The position numbers were made by a program, and so were the translations under genes. Under the pieces are notes generated by a model, which worked only from the letters and a program-made list of their open reading frames with translations, was not told the origin of the DNA and did not search any database. Shown here one piece after another: positions 20,570 to 29,464 of a stretch of 64,000 nucleotides of DNA. The stretch's first letter is position 1. Each line of letters opens with the position of its first letter. The stretch covers positions 167,254-231,253 of the forward strand of contig JANQNX010000003.1 in NCBI GenBank assembly GCA_028279365.1, given 5' to 3'. Origin of the DNA: Gammaproteobacteria bacterium. Lineage in GTDB: Bacteria; Pseudomonadota; Gammaproteobacteria; Eutrophobiales; Eutrophobiaceae.

Positions 20570-21086
20570 CAATTTTAATCCGTTGTAACGCTTCCTTAAC
20601 GATTTGATTCACACTGAGTTTATCAGTGTTGATGATCGTATCGGCTGTTTCCAGATATAGTGGTTCTCTGTCTGCCAGGATATCCTTAATCGTCTGGAGC
20701 CTATCTTCTGTTTGTAATAGTGGTCGACGTTTATCCGCCTGTGTCCGGCGAAACAGTTTTTCCGGACTGGATTTCAAATAAATAACAAAGCTATTACTGT
20801 TATTAAATAAATTGCGATTTGTTACATTTAATACTACGCCGCCACCTGTCGATAGTACTATATCAGTCAAATTTAACAGTTCAGCCAACATATCTGTTTC
20901 CCTTTTGCGGAAACCTTGCTCGCCTTCAATCTCAAATATCCATGGGATATCGGCACCTGTTTTCTTTTCAATCTCACAGTCAGAGTCATAAAAGTCCCGG
21001 TTAATCTTCTTTGCCAGCTGTCTGCCAATGGTTGTTTTACCTGCTCCCATTGGTCCTATGAAAATAATATTTTTATGACTTTCCAT
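20556..21086 (-). CDS. aroK: Shikimate kinase
   Basis: AroK phosphorylates shikimate with ATP. Walker A is GPMGAGKTT near residue 11, the Mg/shikimate DSD motif is in FYDSDCEIEKKTGADI, the substrate loop is STGGGVV, and the lid contains KRRPLL. The 176-residue length is normal. It is the first gene after the intrinsic terminator that closes the pil operon, and overlaps aroB at its 3' end. A separate promoter would have to sit in the 88-base gap, but I see no clear one. Confidence 0.97.
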   Translation of the reverse strand: MESHKNIIFIGPMGAGKTTIGRQLAKKINRDFYDSDCEIEKKTGADIPWIFEIEGEQGFRKRETDMLAELLNLTDIVLSTGGGVVLNVTNRNLFNNSNSFVIYLKSSPEKLFRRTQADKRRPLLQTEDRLQTIKDILADREPLYLETADTIINTDKLSVNQIVKEALQRIKIDENN

Positions 21087-21112
21087 AAGTATGAGTTTTT
21101 AACATAGCAAAT

Positions 21113-21146
21113 AAAAAAGGGATGATACCCTAACGGGTAGCATCCC
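21113..21146 (-). terminator. Intrinsic terminator of the pilMNOPQ operon
   Basis: On the minus strand a GC-rich stem (GGGATG and CTACCC pairing with GGGTA and CATCCC, one mismatch, loop GTTA; 21119-21146) is followed by a run of six U and further U-rich sequence. It lies 29 bases beyond the pilQ stop and ahead of aroK, so it separates the pilus operon from the aro genes. Confidence 0.9.
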
Positions 21147-21174
21147 TATAATTTTACTACCTGTATTATTGTTA

Positions 21175-23313
21175 TTAAATGGTAAGGCTATCTTTAAGAA
21201 TTTTGGGTGTAATAAAAATCAACAATTCGTTTTTTGATGTTTCAGTAGATTCCCGCTTAAACAGGAATCCTACGTATGGCAAATCACCAAAGAAAGGTGT
21301 CCTGTCAATGGCTTGTCTGTCTGAAGAAGTATAAACCCCGCCAAGTACGACTGTCTCACCGTTATCAACCAAGACCTGAGTCGCAACGCTATTAGTATTA
21401 ATTGCGGGTACACCAAGTACCTGGGTAGAACTTACGGTATCTTGATTAACCTGAATATCCATAATTATAGTATCATCCGGTGTAATTTGAGGCGTTACCC
21501 TTAGGCTCAACACAGCATCCTGGAATGCTACAGCAGTCGCACCACTTGATGATGCTTCCTGAAAGGGAATTTGCACACCGGACTCAATAAGTGCTTCAGT
21601 TTGATTTGCAGTAATCACTCTTGGACTCGCAATGTCCTCACCACGACCTTCGGCGATGAGTGCCGATAGCTCTAGTTGAAGTAGATAAGATCCAACTTTA
21701 CCAATCGCAAGTGCTAAAGAACTAGCGTCAGTAGGTACAGCAGGTAAATCAACAATTAAGTTTTCGTTTGTACCATTATTAAATGAAGTTGGGACACCAA
21801 AGTTATTGTTGCCAATTTGACCACCACCTAGCAACACAACAGGACTATCGTCACCTTGTATCGTACCCCCAGAATTGTCCCTGGTAGTATCAATTGTACC
21901 TATACCTTGTTGTTTTGATGACTTACTGTAGCCAAATCTCACACCAACGTCTTTTGCGAAAGATTCATCGGCATTAACAATACGCGATTCAATCAAAACT
22001 TGCCTAATCGGTATATCGAGTTCTAAGACGAGAGCTCTAATCGACTCCAGACTTGCAGAAACATCCTGCACAATAAGCGTGTTCGTTCTTTGATCAATAG
22101 ATACTGTTCCACGTTCGGATAAAAGATTGTTTTGCTCTGCTTGAATTAAACCGACCAGATCCTGAGCATCTGCATAATTTACCTGAATGAATTCGGTACG
22201 CAATGGCGCCAACTCTTCTATCTGACGATTAGATTCCAACTCTAACCTTTCTCTGGCAGCTATTTCTTCCTGTGGGGCAACCATAATGACATTACCCGAT
22301 TGACGCATGCCTAATCCACGAGATTTAAGAATAATGTCCAAAGCTTGATCCCAAGGCACATTTTTTAATCGTAAAGTAACATTCCCGCTAACTGCATCAC
22401 TGGTCACCATATTCAAACCAGTAAAATCGGCAATTAACTGTAATACTGCTCGTACTTCAATATTCTGGAAATTCAGCGATAGACGCTCTCCGGTAAAACC
22501 AAACTCGTCTTTCTTTTGTTCTTCAATCTCTTCCTTGCTAAGTGCTTTAAATTCTATGGTATATAAATTATCTGACTGATACGCCAAGTGGTCATAATCT
22601 TCATTCACAGCGGTAATGGTCATGCGGACGTTATTTCCGCTAGACGTTGTATCTATTTCTTTCACTGGTGTAGCAAAATCAACTACATCCAGTTTTCTAT
22701 CAAGATTTGAAGGCAACTGAGTATCAATAAAGTCGACAACAACCTTACCCGCTTCTACACCCATATCTACGGGAATTGAAGGATCGGATAACTCAACAAT
22801 TACTCTCCCTTCTCCATCTACACCCCGTCGAAAATCAATATTCTTTATTCCGGAGTCAGAGGACACATATGAAGTTGTTCCACGAGAGGGAGTCTCTGAC
22901 TCAGTGGCCACTACGCCTCCGTCAAGATTTAAAACGACTTCATTACCTGAAACATCGAGTGTATAAGAAACAGATTTCGTCAAATTGATAACTACACGTG
23001 TTCTACCAGCTGCTTCAACGGCATTAAGACTATTAGCGATACCAATACCAATCGTATGTGATTTTTTTGATAGATTTAAAGATACGCCTGGAAAATCCAA
23101 CGCGATTCTCGCAGGGTTATCAATAGTAAAATTTAAGGGTTCAGTATCTAGCGGCTCTGAAAGTAATAATTTAATCTGAGCCCGATCTCCAGGCAAAGAA
23201 GCAAAGCTAACATCATCCAAACTAGCTGCATGGACCATGCTTGTATTAATTATGAATCCTAAAAATAATAGAATTAAATTAAATGGCTTGGTAAACATAG
23301 TATTCATGGTCAT
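21175..23313 (-). CDS. pilQ: Type IV pilus secretin
   Basis: PilQ forms the outer-membrane pore for the pilus. After a signal peptide (hydrophobic FNLILLFLGFIINTS, cleavage near VHAAS) there are two AMIN-type peptidoglycan-binding regions. A secretin N/STN domain starts about LSLNFQNIEVRAVLQLIADFTG (quoted in two parts here: LSLNFQNIEV and RAVLQLIADFTG). The conserved C-terminal secretin barrel follows, with VLGVPAINTNSVATQVLV and GETVVLGGVY. I chose ATG 23313, preceded by AAAGG at four bases; the upstream in-frame starts (23355, 23421) would lengthen the N-terminus ahead of the signal peptide and overlap or abut pilP. Confidence 0.95.
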   Translation of the reverse strand: MTMNTMFTKPFNLILLFLGFIINTSMVHAASLDDVSFASLPGDRAQIKLLLSEPLDTEPLNFTIDNPARIALDFPGVSLNLSKKSHTIGIGIANSLNAVEAAGRTRVVINLTKSVSYTLDVSGNEVVLNLDGGVVATESETPSRGTTSYVSSDSGIKNIDFRRGVDGEGRVIVELSDPSIPVDMGVEAGKVVVDFIDTQLPSNLDRKLDVVDFATPVKEIDTTSSGNNVRMTITAVNEDYDHLAYQSDNLYTIEFKALSKEEIEEQKKDEFGFTGERLSLNFQNIEVRAVLQLIADFTGLNMVTSDAVSGNVTLRLKNVPWDQALDIILKSRGLGMRQSGNVIMVAPQEEIAARERLELESNRQIEELAPLRTEFIQVNYADAQDLVGLIQAEQNNLLSERGTVSIDQRTNTLIVQDVSASLESIRALVLELDIPIRQVLIESRIVNADESFAKDVGVRFGYSKSSKQQGIGTIDTTRDNSGGTIQGDDSPVVLLGGGQIGNNNFGVPTSFNNGTNENLIVDLPAVPTDASSLALAIGKVGSYLLQLELSALIAEGRGEDIASPRVITANQTEALIESGVQIPFQEASSSGATAVAFQDAVLSLRVTPQITPDDTIIMDIQVNQDTVSSTQVLGVPAINTNSVATQVLVDNGETVVLGGVYTSSDRQAIDRTPFFGDLPYVGFLFKRESTETSKNELLIFITPKILKDSLTI

Positions 23314-23381
23314 GTAACCTTTGGTATTTGATTTTTTTGTGTTACTTGAAATCATCTTTTTTACCCCACTGATTCCGATCA

Positions 23382-23957
23382 CTATTCGATAAGGGCCAGT
23401 GCGGCCTCTCTTTCTTCCCATCTTCCATTACTGTCTTGCACAATTTCTCGCAATTCAATTCTGTCTTCATATATATTTGTAATCTTGCCTATATTGGCTC
23501 CAACATAATTACCAACTTTCACTCTATGTACTACACCATCTGGATCCAGAACTATGGCCCAGTTGTTATTTTCATTATCTATAGTCCCAACCATTCTTAA
23601 ACTATCAAGCTCGAACTGCTCCAGTTCTTCCCGGTTACGATTGCGTATTTCTCTTTCCATTTCTTCTGTTAAACCATCATCGACAGCAGCATTATCAGAG
23701 ATTGATGGCTTATCAATAATATAAAAAGGCTTGAATGGATTTTTTCTACCTAACTGACCAGACTCATAGGCATAAGCTTCATAAGGTTTAATCTCAGGTA
23801 ATGGTTCAATCCTGCCACCGGATCTGGCCATAATCTCAGAAACTTCTTGTTCGATATCACTTATATCCTGTGACACACAACCTTGAATAGTTGTAAGAAA
23901 AAACAATACAAGACATACTTTGATAAGGCTTTTAATAATGATATTTGTAAAAATCAT
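23382..23957 (-). CDS. pilP: Type IV pilus inner-membrane lipoprotein
   Basis: PilP links the PilMNO inner-membrane complex to the PilQ secretin. A lipoprotein signal ends at Cys27 (TTIQGC). The mature part has a disordered stretch with GRKNPFKPF and a C-terminal HR domain (LDSLRMVGTIDNENNNWAIV, then VKVGNYVGANIGKI) that is the PilQ-binding beta sandwich. Length 191 is slightly longer than usual. It starts 4 bases after the pilO stop. Confidence 0.93.
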   Translation of the reverse strand: MIFTNIIIKSLIKVCLVLFFLTTIQGCVSQDISDIEQEVSEIMARSGGRIEPLPEIKPYEAYAYESGQLGRKNPFKPFYIIDKPSISDNAAVDDGLTEEMEREIRNRNREELEQFELDSLRMVGTIDNENNNWAIVLDPDGVVHRVKVGNYVGANIGKITNIYEDRIELREIVQDSNGRWEEREAALALIE

Positions 23958-23961
23958 TTAA

Positions 23962-24558
23962 TCAGTTCTCTTCAAGTGCTCTGTATGTTTTAGCTATCGC
24001 AGTCATTTGGAGCAAATTATCGTCTCCTTCATTCCCAGGAATAGCTTTGATATTGATATCATGAGTAGTAACAATACGCGGTAAAGCTGCTATGCCACTT
24101 ACAAATTCACCAAATTGGTGATAATCGCCAACAACAGATATGCTAATTGGTAATTCTGCATAAAATTCTCTTGGACTCTCTCCTCTTGGCTGAAAAAGTT
24201 TAAACTCAAGCCCGGAAGAGAGGCCGGTTTGTGAAATGTCGATCAACAAACCCGCAACTTCAGTTTGATTGGGAAGTTGGCGAACCATATCACCAAACGA
24301 CTGCTCCATCTCTTTCATCTGCTCTTTTAAAGCATCCAGATTTGCCGCTTTTCTTTGTTTTCTGTCGAGAACTTCGACCTGTTCTCTTTCCGTATCTTTT
24401 AAGGAAGCGAGCTTTTCTCTTTGCTTGGTAACATCAAATTTCCATGCGCCAAATAGTATTAAAACAAACACTATCGCAAAAACCGCAAGTTTTACTGGTA
24501 GTGGCCACACTCCCGGATTGTTAGGATCAAGATTATTTATATCATCGATAATACTCAT
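23962..24558 (-). CDS. pilO: Type IV pilus alignment protein PilO
   Basis: PilO is a bitopic inner-membrane protein that dimerises with PilN. A single TM segment (about residues 21-42, VKLAVFAIVFVLILFGAW) is followed by a charged coiled coil and a ferredoxin-like periplasmic domain with the typical FQPRGESPREFYAELPI stretch. Its ATG overlaps the pilN stop by 4 bases, showing tight coupling within the operon. Confidence 0.93.
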   Translation of the reverse strand: MSIIDDINNLDPNNPGVWPLPVKLAVFAIVFVLILFGAWKFDVTKQREKLASLKDTEREQVEVLDRKQRKAANLDALKEQMKEMEQSFGDMVRQLPNQTEVAGLLIDISQTGLSSGLEFKLFQPRGESPREFYAELPISISVVGDYHQFGEFVSGIAALPRIVTTHDINIKAIPGNEGDDNLLQMTAIAKTYRALEEN

Positions 24559-25121
24559 GCATCTTCATCCTTTGCTTGTGGTATGACTTGGGAAAATGTC
24601 ATGGTGAAGCTGTTAACAGGTTTATTTCCTGCTACATTCGCTTCTTTAATTACTTTTAAATTAGGGTTTGTTAACCACTCAGAACTCTCCAGCTGTCGCA
24701 TGAATGAGGATACACGTGCATTTGATTGGGCAAGGCCATTGATAGTTATCGTTGTTCCTTTCTGTTGGATATCTTTTACTGTAACTCCCTCAGGTAAGCT
24801 TGTTACCATTTCGTCAAATAAACGAACTATCAGTGGTCGATTACCCTGCAATTGCTCAATCGCACGCATTCTTGCAAGCAGTCTATCTTTCTCACGTTCA
24901 AGTTCTTTAATTTCTTCTATCTTCTTATCCACTACCTCAATCTGCTCATCAACATAGGCAATTCGTCTATCCTGAACTTCTATCAGCTGTAAATAATAAA
25001 AATGTACCAGTCCCCATATTCCTGCAGCGACAAGTGCTACAAAAGCGACTGAGATAACAAATTGATTCTGTAATTCTTTTCTGCGCGCTTCACGCCATGG
25101 TAACAGGTTAATCTTTGACAT
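24555..25121 (-). CDS. pilN: Type IV pilus assembly protein PilN
   Basis: PilN begins with the PilM-binding peptide INLLPWREARRKELQ at residues 4-18, followed by a TM segment (about 21-41), a coiled coil and a periplasmic ferredoxin-like domain (ending EDA). I use ATG 25121, which overlaps the pilM stop in a TAATG-type junction; the longer frame to 25151 would add ten residues before the conserved MSKINLLPW start. Confidence 0.94.
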   Translation of the reverse strand: MSKINLLPWREARRKELQNQFVISVAFVALVAAGIWGLVHFYYLQLIEVQDRRIAYVDEQIEVVDKKIEEIKELEREKDRLLARMRAIEQLQGNRPLIVRLFDEMVTSLPEGVTVKDIQQKGTTITINGLAQSNARVSSFMRQLESSEWLTNPNLKVIKEANVAGNKPVNSFTMTFSQVIPQAKDEDA

Positions 25122-26182
25122 TAGCCATCTCCTCGCAAAGCCAAGCCACACGCAATCATCATTGCAGGTGCATCATTAGTCAGTGATTTGGCAGGAATTT
25201 TTGAAGCGACTGCCATGCTGGCAAAAGGATTAGCAATACTGGTACTGACATCAAGTTTCGATTCAACTAATTCGGCAATCCCGGGAATTGAGGAACAACC
25301 ACCAGCAAGTATAAGTTGGTCGACATCACCGACCTGGCTTGAAGCGTAAAAAAACTGTAAGGCTCGACCAATTTGCGACGCCATATTCTCTTTGAAAGGT
25401 TCTAATACTTCAGGCTCGTAATTATCGGGCAGTCCACCCTGACGCTTGGCTAGTCCCGCCTCTTCGAAAGACAATCCATAACGACGCTGTATTTCTTCAG
25501 TCAGTTGCGCACCGCCAAAAGATTCTTCTCGTGAATAAATGGTTTTGAGCTTCTGCATGACACTGAAGGTAGTAATATTTGAACCAACATCTGCAACCGC
25601 AATAACTTCAGTAGAACTTCCTTCCGGCATGTCATCAGCAATTAAACCGACCGTATTCTCGATAGCAAAAGATTCAATATCGACAACCTTGGCTGTTAAA
25701 CCACCAATTTCGATTGCTGCGACAACATTATCAACATTCTCACTTCTTGATGCAGCCAACAACACGTCGACACGTTCAGGGTTTTCCTCAGATTCACCAA
25801 TCACTTCAAAGTCCATTGCCACTTCCTCTAACGGAAAGGGAATGTATTGATCCGCCTCGACCTGAATTTGATTTTCCAAATCATCATCAGATAAACCAGC
25901 GGGCATGGTAATGACTTTGGTAATGACTGAGGAGCCGGCAACGGCAATAGCGGCATGTTTGGTTTTGGTTCCGGCTTTTTTCACAGCTCGGGAAACCGCT
26001 TCGCCGACTTGTTCAATATCGTTGATCGTTTTTTCAGAGACAGAATTAGGAGGAAGTGCTTCGACAGCGTAACTTTCAACACGGAATTTATTGCCGCTGC
26101 GACTTAATTCAAGCAACTTTATTGCAGTTGCGCTAATATCGATACCCAAAATTGGCGGTGATTTTTTCTTAAGCGAAAACAC
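25121..26182 (-). CDS. pilM: Type IV pilus actin-like ATPase PilM
   Basis: PilM is a cytoplasmic, FtsA/actin-like protein that polymerises on the PilN N-terminus. Characteristic segments are ILGIDISATAIKLLEL (phosphate-binding loop, residues 12-27), the central ADVGSNITTFSVM and the LILAGGCSSIPGI loop. The 353 residues are typical. The start is GTG at 26182 preceded by AAAAGGA at about 7 bases. It is the first gene of pilMNOPQ, divergent from the PBP1a gene, with a 191-base shared promoter region. Confidence 0.95.
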   Translation of the reverse strand: MFSLKKKSPPILGIDISATAIKLLELSRSGNKFRVESYAVEALPPNSVSEKTINDIEQVGEAVSRAVKKAGTKTKHAAIAVAGSSVITKVITMPAGLSDDDLENQIQVEADQYIPFPLEEVAMDFEVIGESEENPERVDVLLAASRSENVDNVVAAIEIGGLTAKVVDIESFAIENTVGLIADDMPEGSSTEVIAVADVGSNITTFSVMQKLKTIYSREESFGGAQLTEEIQRRYGLSFEEAGLAKRQGGLPDNYEPEVLEPFKENMASQIGRALQFFYASSQVGDVDQLILAGGCSSIPGIAELVESKLDVSTSIANPFASMAVASKIPAKSLTNDAPAMMIACGLALRGDG

Positions 26183-26373
26183 TATTTTTTCCTTTTGGTC
26201 TCATTAGTTATATGCCATATGTATAATACAACATTAACTTACTCTGGCTACTATAGACAAGAGAAATTTAAAAAACAACAGGTTTTTGAACTTTTTTAAT
26301 GTAATGGCTTCAAATTTACAATTAACTCAAAAAAACGGAACATATTGAGCAATTAAGATATTATCTACACAAT
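26183..26373. promoter_or_regulatory. Divergent pilM / mrcA promoter region
   Basis: The 191-base gap must hold promoters for both directions. On the minus strand a TGTTGTATTATAC stretch near 26220-26235 gives a plausible -10 (TATTAT) for pilM, but the matching -35 is poor. For mrcA no convincing pair is seen. The region is AT-rich with homopolymeric A runs. Confidence 0.4.
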
Positions 26374-28836
26374 ATGTTGCGCTTTCTGTTTAACTTTCTG
26401 TTATTTATTCTGGTGCTGGGGATCATGACAATCGTCGCAGTGTCGGTTTATGTCGTTCCAGGCCTTCCAAATATCGAAACATTAAAAGATGTGAGGCTCC
26501 AGGTACCACTTCGCATTTATAGCAATGATTTATCCCTGATCGCGGAATTTGGAGAAAAACGACGCTCACCAGTCGACATAAATGAGGTCAATCCCCAGTT
26601 GATAAACGCATTTTTAGCCGCTGAAGACGACCGCTTTTACGTTCACCCCGGGGTCGACTGGCAAGGCATCGCCAGAGCGGTCTACTCACTGATGAAGACC
26701 GGAGCAAAAAAACAGGGTGGCAGCACAATCACTATGCAAGTTGCCCGCAACTTTTTTCTCAGCCGGGAAAAAACCTATTTGCGAAAACTGAATGAAATCT
26801 TCCTGGCATTAAAAATTGAACGGGAATTAAGCAAAGACAAGATATTAGAACTCTATTTAAACAAAATTTACCTGGGGCAACGTGCATATGGCGTTTCTGC
26901 CGCAGCTTATGTCTACTACGGTACTGATATCAACTCACTAAGTCTGCCGCAAGTGGCAATGATCGCCGGATTACCTAAAGCACCGTCGACCACTAACCCC
27001 ATCAGCAATCCTGAACGGGCACTGATAAGAAGGAACTATGTATTACAGCGCATGCTCTCACAATCCTTCATTACTGAAGAAGAATTTACCTTGGCAAAGA
27101 ACGCACCAGTCACAGCATCACTGCATTCTGCCTATATTGAGCTGGAAGCCCCGTATGTTGCAGAAATGGTCAGGAAAGATTTAATCGAACGACGTGGGGA
27201 TGATGCCTACATCAGCGGTTTAAAAATCACTACAACCATCAAAGATAAAAATCAGCGCGCCGCCAACAACTCACTTCGCAAAGCCTTACTGGATTATGAT
27301 AAACGACATGGGTATCGTGGATCAGAACATTACGTTGTGCTGTCGGGCTTATCGTCGACTGAACAATATGATGAATTGCTCGGTAGTTTTCCTGTATTAG
27401 CCAACCTCTACCCGGCACTGGTCACCAACGTCTATGAAAAATCCATCACCGCATACTTAACGGGAATAGGCGAAGTCGAGGTAAGCTGGCCGGGGCTCAG
27501 CTGGGCAAGAAAATATATTACCGAAAACCGACGTGGAGGCGAACCGAAACAGGCCGGAGATATACTAAAACCTGGAGATGTCATCCGACTCACAGAAGAT
27601 GATGCTGGTGAATGGACATTGACACAGATTCCTGAGGTGGAAGGCGGGATAGTATCGTTGAATCCACAGGATGGTTCGCTATTGGCGTTGGTCGGTGGTT
27701 TTGATTTTTATCGTAATAAATTTAATCGCGTCACGCAGGCTAAACGTCAACCCGGTTCGGGTTTTAAACCTTTCATCTACTCCTCAGCGTTAGCCGCGGG
27801 TAAAACAGCGGCATCTATTATTAATGATGCGCCAATTGTGTTTGATGATGCCGGTATCGAAGATGAGTGGCGCCCAGAAAACTACAGTCGAAAAAGCTAC
27901 GGTCCTACCCGTCTTAAAGAAGCCCTCACCCACTCCAGAAACCTCGTATCAATTCGGTTACTGCATGAAATAGGCGTTCCTTTTGCCCTGACACACCTGA
28001 GAAAATTTGGCTTCACCAATGAACAGCTATCCAATAATCTTTCTCTGGCATTGGGAAGTGCAGAAGTCACGCTCTGGGAAATGGCAAAGGCATATAGCAT
28101 ATTTGCAAATGGCGGTTATAAGATCGAACCCTACTATATTGATGCGATGCGAAGCTATAACGATGTAATCATCTTTCAACATCAACCCCTTGCAGTCTGT
28201 ACAGTTTGTCCGACCAGCGATGAACTAGAAACTGATGCTGATGCTGATGCTGATGCTGATGCTGATGCTGATGCTGATGCTGATGCTGATGCTGATGCTG
28301 ATGCTGATGCTGATGCTGATGCTGACAATAGTTTCGCACCCAGAGTTGTCGATGCACGCAATATCTGGATTATGAATTCCATAACACGTAACGTGATAAA
28401 AAATGGCACCGGGCGTCGCGCCCTGCAACTTGGAAGAAACGATTTGTCGGGTAAAACTGGCACAACCAATGATCAATACGATGCCTGGTTTTCTGGTTTT
28501 AATAGTGAAGTCGTTGCCATTGCCTGGGTAGGTTTTGATCAATTCAAACCATTGGGAAGTCGAGAAACCGGCGCCAGGGCAGCGCTACCTATGTGGATCG
28601 AATACATGCGAGTCGCACTTGATGGTGTACCTGAATCGATTATGGAAAGACCCGAAGGTCTGGTGAATGTGAAAATTGATCCTGAGACCGGAAAGCTGGC
28701 TCGAGCGAATAGTGAAAATGCAATGTTTGAAGTTTTCCGACTGGAGTATGCGCCAAACGAGGTGGAAGACGTCCGCCAACCCGATACCTTCTTACCCGAC
28801 TCAAATTCAGAACGAATTCCCGAGCAATTATTTTAA
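26374..28836 (+). CDS. mrcA: Class A penicillin-binding protein 1A with Asp-Ala repeat insert
   Basis: PBP1a is a bifunctional glycosyltransferase/transpeptidase anchored by an N-terminal TM segment (about 5-28). The glycosyltransferase domain has AAEDDRFYVHPGVDW (catalytic Glu84) and GGSTITMQVARNFFLS. The transpeptidase has S462-G-F-K465, SRN near 527 and K694-T-G696. All catalytic motifs are intact. Between the SRN and KTG motifs, in the loop before NSFAPRVVDARN, there is an in-frame (Asp-Ala)15 stretch, residues 621-650, encoded by 15 perfect GATGCT repeats; this loop is variable in the family but a pure DA run is unusual. The gene is divergent from pilM, as in Pseudomonas. Confidence 0.96.
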   Translation: MLRFLFNFLLFILVLGIMTIVAVSVYVVPGLPNIETLKDVRLQVPLRIYSNDLSLIAEFGEKRRSPVDINEVNPQLINAFLAAEDDRFYVHPGVDWQGIARAVYSLMKTGAKKQGGSTITMQVARNFFLSREKTYLRKLNEIFLALKIERELSKDKILELYLNKIYLGQRAYGVSAAAYVYYGTDINSLSLPQVAMIAGLPKAPSTTNPISNPERALIRRNYVLQRMLSQSFITEEEFTLAKNAPVTASLHSAYIELEAPYVAEMVRKDLIERRGDDAYISGLKITTTIKDKNQRAANNSLRKALLDYDKRHGYRGSEHYVVLSGLSSTEQYDELLGSFPVLANLYPALVTNVYEKSITAYLTGIGEVEVSWPGLSWARKYITENRRGGEPKQAGDILKPGDVIRLTEDDAGEWTLTQIPEVEGGIVSLNPQDGSLLALVGGFDFYRNKFNRVTQAKRQPGSGFKPFIYSSALAAGKTAASIINDAPIVFDDAGIEDEWRPENYSRKSYGPTRLKEALTHSRNLVSIRLLHEIGVPFALTHLRKFGFTNEQLSNNLSLALGSAEVTLWEMAKAYSIFANGGYKIEPYYIDAMRSYNDVIIFQHQPLAVCTVCPTSDELETDADADADADADADADADADADADADADADADNSFAPRVVDARNIWIMNSITRNVIKNGTGRRALQLGRNDLSGKTGTTNDQYDAWFSGFNSEVVAIAWVGFDQFKPLGSRETGARAALPMWIEYMRVALDGVPESIMERPEGLVNVKIDPETGKLARANSENAMFEVFRLEYAPNEVEDVRQPDTFLPDSNSERIPEQLF
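28234..28323 (+). repeat. Perfect hexanucleotide tandem repeat (GATGCT)15 inside mrcA
   Basis: Fifteen uninterrupted copies of GATGCT, encoding alternating Asp and Ala, lie in frame in the PBP1a gene. Because the unit is 6 bases, slippage would change the repeat number without shifting frame, varying the length of an acidic loop before the KTG motif. The perfection of the array suggests recent or continuing expansion. Reads on the opposite strand give meaningless His-Gln or Ser-Ala repeats. Confidence 0.97.
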
Positions 28837-28850
28837 GTCTGCTGAGTTTA

Positions 28851-29462
28851 ATGCGTGTCAGTCAAAACAAACGAATACGGTTAGAGATTGCTCAGGCAGC
28901 CGCGAAGCTTCTCTACGATGAAGGCTACAATGACTTTCTCGAAGCGAAGAAAAAAGCCGCTGCCAGGCTTGGCATTCATGATAACCATCTGTTGCCGGGA
29001 AATGCTGAAATTGAGACAGCATTATCACAGTACCAATCTTTGTATCACGGGCATGAGCATGAATGTAATTTACGCAGCATGCGGGAATCGGCTCTCAAGG
29101 CGATGCAGTTACTGAAAAAATATCATCCCTATTTATCCGGTTCCGTGCTTTCCGGTAACGCCGGCAAACACTCCGAGATTTTGATTCATGCCTACAGCGA
29201 CGCACCTGAACTAATCGGTTTACTGCTTGAAAACAGAAACATTCCAACGACGATTTGCGAACGTCGAATCCATACATCTGACAATACCGCCTACTTCACT
29301 GCATACAAATTTATTGCAGGCGAATATCCCATCGTGGTGATTGTGATGCCGGAAAACATGATTAAAAAACCACCGGTTGATAATGCAGAAAAAAAGCCCG
29401 TCAAGCGTGCCAAAATTAGTCAATTACAGTCTCTGTTATTTGATTCAAACCAGACAATTTAA
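28851..29462 (+). CDS. Conserved hypothetical protein, nucleotidyltransferase-like
   Basis: This 203-residue protein lies between mrcA and priA. The N-terminal half is helical (RLEIAQAAAKLLYDEGYNDF, LEAKKKAAARLGI), and the central part GSVLSGNAGKHSEILIHAYSD (quoted from GSVLSG to AYSD) resembles the G-S/x-D/E core of minimal nucleotidyltransferases, although the second acidic residue is not a clean D-x-D. I believe homologues are widespread in gammaproteobacteria near priA, with no established function. The C-terminus is Lys-rich. It starts 14 bases after the mrcA stop and ends 2 bases before the priA start, so the genes are likely cotranscribed. Confidence 0.8.
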   Translation: MRVSQNKRIRLEIAQAAAKLLYDEGYNDFLEAKKKAAARLGIHDNHLLPGNAEIETALSQYQSLYHGHEHECNLRSMRESALKAMQLLKKYHPYLSGSVLSGNAGKHSEILIHAYSDAPELIGLLLENRNIPTTICERRIHTSDNTAYFTAYKFIAGEYPIVVIVMPENMIKKPPVDNAEKKPVKRAKISQLQSLLFDSNQTI

Positions 29463-29464
29463 TC

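Noticed and set aside
28234..28323. Tandem repeat as a possible CRISPR array
   Set aside because: Six-base units without spacers; a coding microsatellite.
28169..28542. Minus-strand frames rich in His-Gln, Ser-Ala or Ile-Ser repeats
   Set aside because: They are antisense readings of the (GATGCT)15 array inside mrcA, not genes.
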